Positions 45,494 through 53,994 of a stretch of DNA of 64,000 nucleotides are shown here, one piece after another. Made by a program: the position numbers and the translations under genes. The notes below the pieces were generated by a model. The model was not told where the DNA came from. It worked only from the letters and a program-made list of their open reading frames with translations, and made no database searches. Each line of letters opens with the position of its first letter. The first letter of the stretch is position 1. Source of the stretch: Tenacibaculum haliotis (lineage in GTDB: Bacteria; Bacteroidota; Bacteroidia; Flavobacteriales; Flavobacteriaceae); assembly GCF_025215075.1 (NCBI RefSeq), contig NZ_JAOBTH010000027.1, forward strand, positions 248,001-312,000. Reading direction: 5' to 3'.

Positions 45494-46912
45494 TTATTTA
45501 TTGATTAGAGCATTTATCATTCCTTTAAAAACAAAGGCATGAAAAGGTAAAACTGAATACCAATATAAACGCCCTAAGACACCTTTAGGTCTAAACACGG
45601 CTCTTTGGTATAGTTTATCTTTTACAATTTTAAATTCTAACCAAGCCTCACCTGGTAACTTCATTTCGGCAAATAACAACAATCGTTTTTCTTTCTTATC
45701 AGCTAACAATACACGCCAAAAATCTAATGGATCACCTGCTTCTAAATTTGTATCATGTGTTCTTCCTCTACGCAAACCTACTCCTCCAAATATTTTATCT
45801 ACATAGCCTCTTATTTTCCATAAGCCATTAAAACTATACCATCCGTTTTTACCTCCGATAGACCAAATTTTATTTATAGTAAAGTCTTCATCTGTGATTT
45901 TCACAGAACGAATGTCTTTAAAACAACCATACTGCGGTATTTGAATATGATCAGACAATTGGTCTTTAAAAGTACCGCTACTAATTGCATCTTTCCAACT
46001 TGATACAACAGCGTTTTGTTCTATTCTTTGAAATGCTAACTTTACCGCATCTTTATAACAAATAGGCTGTACATCTAAAAGTTGATTAATATTACTAGCT
46101 TTAGCAATTACTTCAACCTTCATACTATCCACTAATGCTTGTGCCAGATTAAATGATGTTGATGTAACGAAATACAACCAATACGATGATAATTTTGGAG
46201 TTAACAACGGTAATGTAAAAATGTATCTTTTAAAGCCTCTTACCTCTGCAAATTGCAAAAGCATTTGTTTGTAAGTAAGTATTTCTGTTCCACAAATATC
46301 AAAAGACTTATTATATAATTCTTTGTTTCCAACTGCTCGTTCTAAAAAGGCTAAAACATCTCTAATAGCAATAGGTTGTGATTTAGTATTTAACCATTTT
46401 GGAGTAACCATTAATGGTAATTTCTCTACAATATCTCTAATAATCTCAAAAGATGCACTACCACTACCTACAATAATACCAGCTCTAAATGTTATAAGTC
46501 CGTATTTTTTTGATTGCAAATTCTGTTCAACTTGAAAACGAGAAGCTAAGTGTTTAGATAAAGAACTATCATTAACAATACCACTTAAATATACAACTTG
46601 CTTACAATTCGTTTTTTCAACTAAGTTTTTAAAATTTTTAGCGCAACGTTGTTCTAAATCTTCAAAATTAATAGCGTCAGTTGCCATTGAATGAATTAAA
46701 TAATAGGCAACATCTATATCTGAAGGAAAAACAACATCCTCCGTGTTTAAAAAATCTACTTTTATAAACTCAATGTTTTTTTTATATTCTATTTCATCAG
46801 GAACTCGATTTAAATCACGTACACAACACACCAATTGATGTCCTGCTTCTTGCAATTTCAACACCAATCTTTTAGCTATATAACCTGTGGTTCCTGTGAT
46901 TAGAATTTTCAT
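45494..46912 (-). CDS. SDR/NAD(P)-binding oxidoreductase with DUF2867 domain
   Basis: The 472-residue protein has an N-terminal extended-SDR Rossmann domain (TGTTGYIAKRLV, about 6-17) with YLIHSMA, and a C-terminal DUF2867 domain (about 330-470; GGVGLRRGRTH, DPLDFWRVL, PGEAWLEF, YWYSVLPFHAFVF). It may act on a lipid or quinone-like substrate; the reaction is not known. It abuts the flavin reductase gene and is part of the operon. Confidence 0.88.
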   Translation of the reverse strand: MKILITGTTGYIAKRLVLKLQEAGHQLVCCVRDLNRVPDEIEYKKNIEFIKVDFLNTEDVVFPSDIDVAYYLIHSMATDAINFEDLEQRCAKNFKNLVEKTNCKQVVYLSGIVNDSSLSKHLASRFQVEQNLQSKKYGLITFRAGIIVGSGSASFEIIRDIVEKLPLMVTPKWLNTKSQPIAIRDVLAFLERAVGNKELYNKSFDICGTEILTYKQMLLQFAEVRGFKRYIFTLPLLTPKLSSYWLYFVTSTSFNLAQALVDSMKVEVIAKASNINQLLDVQPICYKDAVKLAFQRIEQNAVVSSWKDAISSGTFKDQLSDHIQIPQYGCFKDIRSVKITDEDFTINKIWSIGGKNGWYSFNGLWKIRGYVDKIFGGVGLRRGRTHDTNLEAGDPLDFWRVLLADKKEKRLLLFAEMKLPGEAWLEFKIVKDKLYQRAVFRPKGVLGRLYWYSVLPFHAFVFKGMINALINK

Positions 46913-47524
46913 TTATTTTGGTCTTTGATATGATAATCGTTTATATTTCTCTGCAACCATATAGGTATCTAAACCATTTACTGCTGCAATTTTCTCTTTT
47001 GATAGATTTAAAAAACCATCTTCTGAAAGCATTGAATCTTTAAAATACAAGTCGGTTACTTCTCCTAAAACCAAAATAGTTCCGTTTGCTTTTATATGAT
47101 ATTCTTCTAGAAATTTCATTCCTATTTGCAAAGGTGACTCTGTTACGTAAGGAGCGTGAAAATTATCTTTATATTCTGGTGATAAATCAGTTTTATCAAA
47201 TTCTGATATTCCTGATTCATATTTCGCTGATGTATGGTGCGCATCTTCAATTATACTTTCACAAATTGCATTTATAGTGTAAAAACCTGTTTTTTTTATA
47301 TTGTCGTATGTGTTACGAACTACTGTGGTAGGACGTAATACAAATCCTAAAATTGCAGGACTAGAACCATAATGAACCACTGAACTAAAAACTGCCAAAT
47401 TTGTTACTCCATCCTCAGATTCTGTAGCAATAAGGTTTGCTGATTTATAACCCGAAATACTGTTCATTAAGTTTATTTTATATAGATGCTCCATCTCATC
47501 TATTGCCTCTCTAGATAAATGCAT
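46913..47524 (-). CDS. Flavin reductase family protein
   Basis: The 203-residue protein has the flavin-reductase-like split-barrel domain: an N-terminal SGYKSANLIAT, then TNLAVFSSVVHYGSSPAILGFVLRP and TVVRNTYDNIKKTGFYTIN for FMN binding. It probably uses NAD(P)H to reduce flavin or a bound substrate. It shares one base with the ABC1 gene and abuts the SDR gene. Confidence 0.88.
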   Translation of the reverse strand: MHLSREAIDEMEHLYKINLMNSISGYKSANLIATESEDGVTNLAVFSSVVHYGSSPAILGFVLRPTTVVRNTYDNIKKTGFYTINAICESIIEDAHHTSAKYESGISEFDKTDLSPEYKDNFHAPYVTESPLQIGMKFLEEYHIKANGTILVLGEVTDLYFKDSMLSEDGFLNLSKEKIAAVNGLDTYMVAEKYKRLSYQRPK

Positions 47525-48834
47525 TATATATTTTTATAATTATTAATTTTAATATTTGTAGCTTTTAAATCGTGCATTAAATTATACAATCCAAAAAAGG
47601 TTCTGTTAATGTAAATAAAATGCTTTGAACCTCTATTTCCATTCATTTTTTTCAACTCTGTACTTTTAGAATATTTCTCGCCTAACGCTGCTATTTTACC
47701 GAAGAAATTTTCATCAGAAAAATCAAATTCTTCTTGTTGAAACGGCTGCGTAAATAAAGATAACATCTCATAAAACAATTCTTTAAAAAAGATTATTTCT
47801 TCCTCAGTATCATCCTTTCTTAAAATTTCTAATTCATATAACTTACTTTCAAAAAAAGCTGGATTATCGATATTATCTCGCACTGCTAATTCGAAATATG
47901 GTACATAAAAACTTTGAGGTACTTCTTTCATACATCCAAAATCAATAACAATTAGATCGTTTTCTGGTGAAACCAAAAAATTACCAGGATGCGGGTCGGC
48001 ATGTACTTTTTTTAAGACATGTAATTGGTACATGTAAAAATCCCATAATGCTTGTCCTAACTTATTTGAAGTTTCTTGATTCAATCCTTTTTGGGTAAAC
48101 TCAGAAAGATGAACACCATCCATCCAATCCATCGTTAAAATTCGATCAGAAGAGAATTCTTCGTAATACTTCGGGAATTTTAAGTTTGGTATCTTATTAC
48201 ATGCATTTGCTATCTCATTACTTTGAGCTAATTCTAGTATATAATTAGTTTCTTCTAATAATTTATTTTCAACCTCTTTAAAATACTCATCAGAACCTTC
48301 ACCCTTTATATTAAACATTTTCATTGCAATTGGTTTTACCATTGCTAAATCGGTAGAGATACTATTCGCAACACCTGGGTATTGAATTTTAACTGCCAAT
48401 GTTTTGTTGTTTACTGTAGCTCTATGCACTTGACCGATACTTGCCGCATTTACAGATGCTACTGTAAACGTATCAAAAACCTCTTCAGGTGTTTTCTTAA
48501 AATATTTTTGAAATGTTTTTACAACTAAAGGACCAGAAAGAGGCGGAACTGAAAATTGCGATAATGAAAACTTTTCTACATAAGCGTTTGGCAACAAGCT
48601 TTTTTCCATGCTTAGCATTTGCGCTACTTTTAATGCCGATCCTTTCAATTCTTTTAAACCGTCGTAAATATCAGTTGCATTGTCTTCATTTAATTGATTT
48701 CGTGCTTCTTCTTCACTTTTTGTTATTTTATTTCCATAGTATTTAGCATAGTTTACTCCTACTTTAATTCCTGTAGTAACTAATTTGGTTGCTCTTTCTA
48801 TTTTAGATGTGGGTATTTTGTCTAGCCTTTTCAT
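47524..48834 (-). CDS. ABC1/UbiB-family atypical kinase
   Basis: The start is ATG 48834, which overlaps the TGA of the TetR gene (ATGA); longer in-frame starts would run further into that gene. The 436-residue product has the ABC1 N-terminal motif GLKELKGSALKVAQML, the A-rich loop AASIGQVHRA, KIQYPGV, HADPHPGN and IDFG. These kinases act in isoprenoid-lipid metabolism such as ubiquinone synthesis or carotenoid/tocopherol turnover in plastids. In a carotenoid operon a link to isoprenoid lipids is plausible. Confidence 0.92.
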   Translation of the reverse strand: MKRLDKIPTSKIERATKLVTTGIKVGVNYAKYYGNKITKSEEEARNQLNEDNATDIYDGLKELKGSALKVAQMLSMEKSLLPNAYVEKFSLSQFSVPPLSGPLVVKTFQKYFKKTPEEVFDTFTVASVNAASIGQVHRATVNNKTLAVKIQYPGVANSISTDLAMVKPIAMKMFNIKGEGSDEYFKEVENKLLEETNYILELAQSNEIANACNKIPNLKFPKYYEEFSSDRILTMDWMDGVHLSEFTQKGLNQETSNKLGQALWDFYMYQLHVLKKVHADPHPGNFLVSPENDLIVIDFGCMKEVPQSFYVPYFELAVRDNIDNPAFFESKLYELEILRKDDTEEEIIFFKELFYEMLSLFTQPFQQEEFDFSDENFFGKIAALGEKYSKSTELKKMNGNRGSKHFIYINRTFFGLYNLMHDLKATNIKINNYKNI

Positions 48835-49484
48835 ACAGATGCTCCTTTTTCTTTCCACAAAAACTTTGCTAAATCTATTACACTCTTTACAGGTGCAATT
48901 TGCTGAATATCAAAACTCGCTTTAACCGATTTTTCTATAAAGACATCCGTTTTTTCAAAGTTTGATGACTCATCATCAATCCAAAATTTCAGCACCATTA
49001 ATAACTGAATCCAATAACCTTCTGAGATTGTTTTATCTTGAATTTCGTTTACTTTATCATTCTTAAAATCTATTTTTTCTAAACTAATACCACTTACAAA
49101 ATGCACAAACTCTGTTCGTAATTTTTTTAAAACTGATAATTTTGAAAAGTTTGATTTCACATCTTTAAACTGAAACAAAACGTAAGATCTGTTTGCTGTT
49201 AACAATTCAAAGAAAGTATAATAGAAGCTTAGTAATTTATCTTTTGATGAATACTCTTTGTAAGCTTCGGTTTTATGCAATAAATGAATTGTTTCTTTTG
49301 CAAAAATTGCGAAAATTGATTTTTCTAAACTTTCAAAACTTGAATAGTGCTTGTAAAACTCTGACTCTTCAAAATTATTATCTTCTGCAAATGAATAAAT
49401 AGAAGATGGTTTTCCTGATATTAAAACTGAGTTCATATACCATTCTACTATTTTCTCTTGGGTAATATTCTTTTTTTTTGCCAT
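48831..49484 (-). CDS. TetR-family regulator-like protein
   Basis: The 217-residue protein has an N-terminal TetR helix-turn-helix (ITQEKIVEWYM through FEESEFYKHYSSFESLEKSIF) and a helical ligand-type C-terminal domain. It overlaps the ABC1 gene by 4 bases and lies 4 bases after tspO. It may tune the operon or act on other targets; no operator can be assigned. Confidence 0.82.
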   Translation of the reverse strand: MAKKKNITQEKIVEWYMNSVLISGKPSSIYSFAEDNNFEESEFYKHYSSFESLEKSIFAIFAKETIHLLHKTEAYKEYSSKDKLLSFYYTFFELLTANRSYVLFQFKDVKSNFSKLSVLKKLRTEFVHFVSGISLEKIDFKNDKVNEIQDKTISEGYWIQLLMVLKFWIDDESSNFEKTDVFIEKSVKASFDIQQIAPVKSVIDLAKFLWKEKGASV

Positions 49485-49488
49485 AATC

Positions 49489-49962
49489 TTAATTATTAAA
49501 TACGATATACGCGTTTAAACTTGTTGCAATAGTCATCCATATTAAGTACGGAAGTATTAGTAATGTGAATAATTTTATTCTTTTTAAGTGTTCAAACGTA
49601 AAATAGCCTATTAACAACCATAATAAAGTGATTGAAATTAGGGCAACAATTGTTAATTGCTGGTTGAAAAAAAAGTAATTCCAACTTACATTTAAAATCC
49701 ACTGAGCTGTATATAGTAGAAGTAATTTTTTATCTAAAATTTTATACTCGAAACTTAATTTGGTCATATAAAATGAAAACAATAACATTATCGTTGTCCA
49801 AGCCGCTCCGAAAACCCAACCTTCGGGTGTCCATGGTGCTTTATTTAAAGAAAGATACCAATCTTTTTGAGGGCCATTTTCCATTAACAATGTTCCTATG
49901 CCTAATGCTAAAAAATTAACTACTAGAAATAATAAAAACCGTATATATTTATTTTTGTTCAA
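49489..49962 (-). CDS. tspO: TspO/MBR family tryptophan-rich sensory protein
   Basis: The 157-residue membrane protein has five spans and the TspO signature: APWTPEGWVFGAAWTTI, then NVSWNYFFFNQQ and LLPYLIWMTIATSLNAYI. TspO binds porphyrins and can degrade them in light and oxygen, and in photosynthetic bacteria it affects carotenoid gene expression. It overlaps crtY by 14 bases. Confidence 0.94.
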   Translation of the reverse strand: MNKNKYIRFLLFLVVNFLALGIGTLLMENGPQKDWYLSLNKAPWTPEGWVFGAAWTTIMLLFSFYMTKLSFEYKILDKKLLLLYTAQWILNVSWNYFFFNQQLTIVALISITLLWLLIGYFTFEHLKRIKLFTLLILPYLIWMTIATSLNAYIVFNN

Positions 49963-50650
49963 ACTTTTTAATTTTTAAATAATTGAATATCAATTGTGCT
50001 GAAAACAACATGCTAAATGCGTAAAAAACATCTTCAAACGGAATTGTAAACAATCTAAAATTTAAATTCTCAGCATTGTTATACCAAACAACTGGTTCAT
50101 CTATAAAGCTACCTGTTAAAATTCCGTTTACGATTAAAAACGGAATTAAGATGACTAAAAAACTAGGAAAATACTCTTGTAATGTTGTTAAATGATATCT
50201 TAATCCGTAAAAAATTAATACTAAAAAGAGTATAAAGTTTATCGTTGTATATAGTTTTCCGAAATTAAAAATCAATAAAACTAATGCTGTAAGAATCAAT
50301 AAAAAACTGATAATTATTGCCGCCCCTTTAGATAATTTGAATTTGGGTACTAAATATTTTAATACTTCATGAGTAAACAAACAAGCGTAGGGAATACAAA
50401 AGAAAAACAACCATTCTTCAATAGGCATTTTAAAAATTTCTATTGATAAATGATAATTTGAATTAAATCCCCAAACTCCATATTTTGTAAACAATCCGTC
50501 CCAAATTAAAAAAGGAATTGCAACCAATAATATACTTATAAAAGCTTGTTTAAAGTATTGAATAAAATGGAATTTTTTTTCAATTACACTATACAATAAC
50601 GGAATACTTAAACTACCTAATGTTAATATGAGATATAAATATTGACTCAT
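49949..50650 (-). CDS. crtY: Lycopene cyclase (CrtYcd-type membrane protein)
   Basis: The 233-residue integral membrane protein has about seven hydrophobic segments arranged as two similar lycopene-cyclase domains: WGFNSNYHLSIEIFKMPIEEWLFFFCIPY and EPVVWYNNAENLNFRLFTIPFEDVFYAFSM. The acidic pairs (EEW and EDV) match the catalytic motif of heterodimeric-type cyclases, here fused in one chain. It closes lycopene rings to beta-carotene. It overlaps crtZ by 4 bases. Confidence 0.92.
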   Translation of the reverse strand: MSQYLYLILTLGSLSIPLLYSVIEKKFHFIQYFKQAFISILLVAIPFLIWDGLFTKYGVWGFNSNYHLSIEIFKMPIEEWLFFFCIPYACLFTHEVLKYLVPKFKLSKGAAIIISFLLILTALVLLIFNFGKLYTTINFILFLVLIFYGLRYHLTTLQEYFPSFLVILIPFLIVNGILTGSFIDEPVVWYNNAENLNFRLFTIPFEDVFYAFSMLFSAQLIFNYLKIKKFEQK

Positions 50651-51102
50651 TGTCTTTTTTTAAAATATTTAAAAGGTACAAATAACATTCCGAAACATTC
50701 ACCATCTGGTTTACCTAAATGTTTATGGTGAATTTTGTGTGCTTTTCTTAATCCTTTTAAGTATTGATTATTGGTGTTTTTAAACCATTTAAATCGTCTA
50801 TGAATTAAAACATCATGTACTAAAAAATAGGCTAATCCATATAATAAGATACCCAACCCTATGAAAAACATGTAATTTAGTTCCGGTCTAATTCCAAAAT
50901 AAAAAAGCATAATACTGGGCGTTGCAAATACTACAAAAAAGGCGTCATTTTTTTCAAAAACATGTGGATATCCTGGCTGATGATGATCTTCGTGCAAAAA
51001 CCAGCCGAAACCATGCATTATATATTTATGAGTACACCAAGTAATTCCTTCCATTAACATAAACACAGATAGTGTAATTAAGATGTAGTAAAACCAAATC
51101 AT
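50647..51102 (-). CDS. crtZ: Beta-carotene hydroxylase CrtZ
   Basis: The 151-residue di-iron membrane hydroxylase has the histidine clusters HKYIMHG, HEDHH, HRR and HKIHHKH, standard for CrtZ. It converts beta-carotene to zeaxanthin, the common yellow pigment of marine flavobacteria. It overlaps crtY by 4 bases and the 147-residue gene by 4 bases. Confidence 0.94.
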   Translation of the reverse strand: MIWFYYILITLSVFMLMEGITWCTHKYIMHGFGWFLHEDHHQPGYPHVFEKNDAFFVVFATPSIMLFYFGIRPELNYMFFIGLGILLYGLAYFLVHDVLIHRRFKWFKNTNNQYLKGLRKAHKIHHKHLGKPDGECFGMLFVPFKYFKKRQ

Positions 51103-51542
51103 AGTGACGTATTTTTAATGATAAACTTATCTAAATAATCAGAGCTATCTTTCTTTTTAAGTATTATTTTTAAGAATGATTTATCTTCTTGTATATTTTT
51201 ATTGTATCCTAAAATTTTAGGAGTTTTTTCTTGTATAACTAATCTAACATATCTTAAATGAATATTGTTAGGATGAGTTTTAATCAACTCATCTAACCTC
51301 TTCTTTTCTTTGTTAAAAATACTTAATTTACTCCAAGGAAAAGTTTTATACTTTGCTTGTTTCATTTGTAGTGAAATTACATACGCTTGTATATTTATGT
51401 TTTTTTTTTCTTGATATGTTTCAATATACCTCAACTCATCTTTTTTAGATAAGACACTATGATATTTAACAACATAATCTGGGGTGACATCTTGATAATT
51501 AACTAAAAAAAAACATAACAGTAATAAAAAATTTAAATTCAT
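51099..51542 (-). CDS. Hypothetical secreted protein inside the carotenoid genes
   Basis: The 147-residue protein has an N-terminal hydrophobic stretch (about 1-14, no clear cleavage motif) and a soluble helical body with two clusters of Lys and Asp. No family is recognised. It shares 1 base with crtB and 4 with crtZ, so it is translated with them. A carotenoid-transport or complex role is guesswork. Confidence 0.7.
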   Translation of the reverse strand: MNLNFLLLLCFFLVNYQDVTPDYVVKYHSVLSKKDELRYIETYQEKKNINIQAYVISLQMKQAKYKTFPWSKLSIFNKEKKRLDELIKTHPNNIHLRYVRLVIQEKTPKILGYNKNIQEDKSFLKIILKKKDSSDYLDKFIIKNTSL

Positions 51543-52387
51543 TAAATTAAATTTAGTTTATACTTTACATAACTTCTGGCTAGTAAATTTAGCTTCATTG
51601 AATTTGAAATACGCACTCTTTTTTCCATAATTTCGGTATGATGTACGGCTTTTAATTTTTTTAACAATCTATTATAATATCGGTAAGCCATATATACACC
51701 AAACTTTGCTTCAACAGGTAATTTTAAAATTCCGTTCTGAAAAGCATGCTCAAAGTCTGACTCAATATCTTTAATAATTGCTAATTTTGATTGTTTATCA
51801 AAATTTTTAAAATTCACATTAGGGAAATACGATCTATTTAAATCTTCAAAATCATCTTTCAAATCGCGTAAAAAATTCACTTTTTGAAATGCCGACCCTA
51901 ATCGTTGTGCAGCATCCTTAAGACTATCATATTTTTCTTGATTTCCATTAACAAAAACCTTTAAACACATCAACCCAACAACATCTGCCGAACCATAAAT
52001 ATACTCTTTATACTCCGCTTCTGTTTCATAAGTAGTTTTATACAAATCAGCTTTCATGCTTTTTAAGAAAGCCTCAACCATACTATTTGGTATATTATAT
52101 TTATTAACGGTATGGATAAAAGAGTTTACAATAGGGTTTAAACTAATACCACTTTTTTTAGCTGAGTAGTAATCGTTTTCAAACGCTAATAATAGCGTCT
52201 CTTTATCAAATTCATGAAAAGAGTCTACAATTTCATCAGCAAACCGAACAAAGCCATAAATATTATAAATTGCTCCTCTAATACTTGGTGCTAGCATTCT
52301 TGTAGCCAACGAAAAAGATGTACTATAACTTTTTGTTACAAGCTTACTACTTGCATAAGAAACTTCATCAAACAGTTGTTTTTTCAT
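51542..52387 (-). CDS. crtB: Phytoene synthase CrtB
   Basis: The 281-residue enzyme joins two geranylgeranyl diphosphates to phytoene. Both Asp-rich motifs are visible: FADEIVDSFHEFD and LRDLKDDFEDLNRSYFP, together with GSADVVGLMCLKVF and the squalene/phytoene-synthase helical fold. It starts 2 bases after crtI ends. Confidence 0.96.
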   Translation of the reverse strand: MKKQLFDEVSYASSKLVTKSYSTSFSLATRMLAPSIRGAIYNIYGFVRFADEIVDSFHEFDKETLLLAFENDYYSAKKSGISLNPIVNSFIHTVNKYNIPNSMVEAFLKSMKADLYKTTYETEAEYKEYIYGSADVVGLMCLKVFVNGNQEKYDSLKDAAQRLGSAFQKVNFLRDLKDDFEDLNRSYFPNVNFKNFDKQSKLAIIKDIESDFEHAFQNGILKLPVEAKFGVYMAYRYYNRLLKKLKAVHHTEIMEKRVRISNSMKLNLLARSYVKYKLNLI

Positions 52388-52389
52388 AA

Positions 52390-53856
52390 TTAATGGTGGT
52401 TTTTAATAATTAAATCAGAAGCAATTTTACCAGATATTAAAGCTGGTGGTACTCCTGGCCCTGGAACTGTTAACTGCCCTGTAAAAAATAATTTTTTTAC
52501 TTTTTTACTTTTTATCTTTGGTCTTAAAAAGGCAGTTTGTGTTAAAATATTGGCCAACCCATACGCATTACCTTTATATGAGTTATAATCTTTCTTAAAA
52601 TCATTAACACAAAAACTTTCTTTAAATAAGATATGTTCTTTAACAGATTGCCCTGTTAACTTCTCTAGTCGGTTTAAAATAATATTAAAATATTCTTCCC
52701 TAATCTCTGGAGTATCATTTATACCTGGAGCTAATGGTATTAAGAAAGTTGCAGCTTCTTTACCCGCTGGCGAAAAAGAACCATCTGTTATAGAGGGGAA
52801 GCTTGCATAAAATAACGGTTCTTTAGGCCAACTAGGGGTATCATAAATAGTTTTTGCATGTACATCAAAATCAGTATCGAAAAATAATGTATGATGACAA
52901 ACATTTTCTAATTTTTTATCAAAACCTACATAAAATAATAGTGATGATGGTGCGAATACTTTTTTATCCCAATACTTTTCAGAATACTGCCTATATTTCT
53001 TTGGCAATAGTGTTTCTGTATGATGATAATCCGCACCACTTAAAACAATATCTGAAGAAACAAATTCTTTATTTACAACCATTCCTGTTGCTTCACCAAC
53101 TTCATTTACAACAACCTCCTCTACATTTGAGTTCACCTTAAAATCAACTCCTAAATCAGTAGCTAGCGTTATCATTGCTTCAATTACTTTATACATTCCA
53201 CCCTTTGGATGCCATGTACCTAAACCAAAATCAGCATAGTTCATAAAATTGTAAAATGCAGGAGTATTACTTGGTTTAGCTCCTAAAAATAAAACAGGAA
53301 ACTCTAAAATTTGAATTAATTTCTTACTTTTTATTTTTTTTCTAACTTGTGTTCTTATAGTAGAGAAAAACTGTGTTATTTTTCCAATAGTAACAGGTGT
53401 TACTAATTCTAATGGAGAAACCCCTGGCTTATAAACCAAATCGTTTATAGAAACATCATAATTATATGCTGCTGATTTTAAAAAAGTTTTTAAGTGTGCT
53501 GCACTCCCTTTTTCCTCCCTTTCAAAAACTTCATATATCTCCTCTAAACTTCCAGGTATTGTAATTGAGTCTTTAACATCGAAATACACCTGGTATGCTG
53601 GAGTTAACTTTTCTAACTCATAATAATCTGAAGGTTTTTTTCCAAAATCAGCAAAAAATTTCTCAAAAACATCTGGCATCCAATACCAAGTAGGTCCAAT
53701 ATCAAAAGTAAATCCATCTTTTATTAATTGCCTAGCTCTACCTCCTACGGTTTCATTTTTCTCTAAAACAACAACTTCATTACCTGCTTTCGCTAAATAA
53801 CACGCTGCCGCAAGAGAAGAAAAACCTGAACCTATTATTAATATTTTTTTTTCAAT
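52390..53856 (-). CDS. crtI: Phytoene desaturase CrtI, apparent ATT start codon
   Basis: CrtI uses FAD to desaturate phytoene to lycopene. Protein signature from the first in-frame ATG (53679) would lack the FAD site, but reading on upstream gives ILIIGSGFSSLAAA (dinucleotide fold, about residues 5-18) and VLEKNETVGGRA, so the true start is near base 53856. Upstream in-frame is TAG CGC ATT GAA AAA: no ATG, GTG or TTG. ATT at 53854-53856 gives 488 residues, the family norm. The alternative is one missing A in the nine-A tract, which would put TTG in frame. The C-terminus has GPGVPPALISGK. Confidence 0.85.
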   Translation of the reverse strand: MEKKILIIGSGFSSLAAACYLAKAGNEVVVLEKNETVGGRARQLIKDGFTFDIGPTWYWMPDVFEKFFADFGKKPSDYYELEKLTPAYQVYFDVKDSITIPGSLEEIYEVFEREEKGSAAHLKTFLKSAAYNYDVSINDLVYKPGVSPLELVTPVTIGKITQFFSTIRTQVRKKIKSKKLIQILEFPVLFLGAKPSNTPAFYNFMNYADFGLGTWHPKGGMYKVIEAMITLATDLGVDFKVNSNVEEVVVNEVGEATGMVVNKEFVSSDIVLSGADYHHTETLLPKKYRQYSEKYWDKKVFAPSSLLFYVGFDKKLENVCHHTLFFDTDFDVHAKTIYDTPSWPKEPLFYASFPSITDGSFSPAGKEAATFLIPLAPGINDTPEIREEYFNIILNRLEKLTGQSVKEHILFKESFCVNDFKKDYNSYKGNAYGLANILTQTAFLRPKIKSKKVKKLFFTGQLTVPGPGVPPALISGKIASDLIIKNHH

Positions 53857-53884
53857 GCGCTACCTTATTAATTAATATTAGTTG

Positions 53885-53922
53885 CTCAATTAATTTTCTA
53901 TTAAGATAATAAATATATTGAG
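53885..53922 (-). promoter_or_regulatory. Inverted repeat CTCAAT/ATTGAG at the crtI promoter, possible operator
   Basis: CTCAAT (53885-53890) and ATTGAG (53917-53922) form a divided inverted repeat just downstream of the -7 element, where a repressor would cover the transcription start. It is near the place a CarH operator is expected. This is a reading of symmetry only. Confidence 0.35.
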
Positions 53923-53927
53923 TCAAT

Positions 53928-53935
53928 CAAATTTA
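53928..53935 (-). promoter_or_regulatory. -7 promoter element of the photoprotection operon
   Basis: TAAATTTG on the minus strand fits TAnnTTTG, with TTTG in the -33 position about 20 bases upstream. It lies about 71 bases before the ATT start of crtI and would transcribe the whole operon. Confidence 0.65.
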
Positions 53936-53994
53936 CATTTTTTGTTTAACAAAAACAAAAAAAGAGTAAACAAAATAAAATTAATCAAAAAAAA

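Noticed and set aside
48835-48858. Longer ABC1 kinase start
   Set aside because: It would overlap the TetR gene more deeply; the ATGA junction at 48831-48834 is a normal coupling.
52390-53679. crtI taken from ATG 53679
   Set aside because: That would delete the FAD-binding fold and leave a nonfunctional 429-residue protein.
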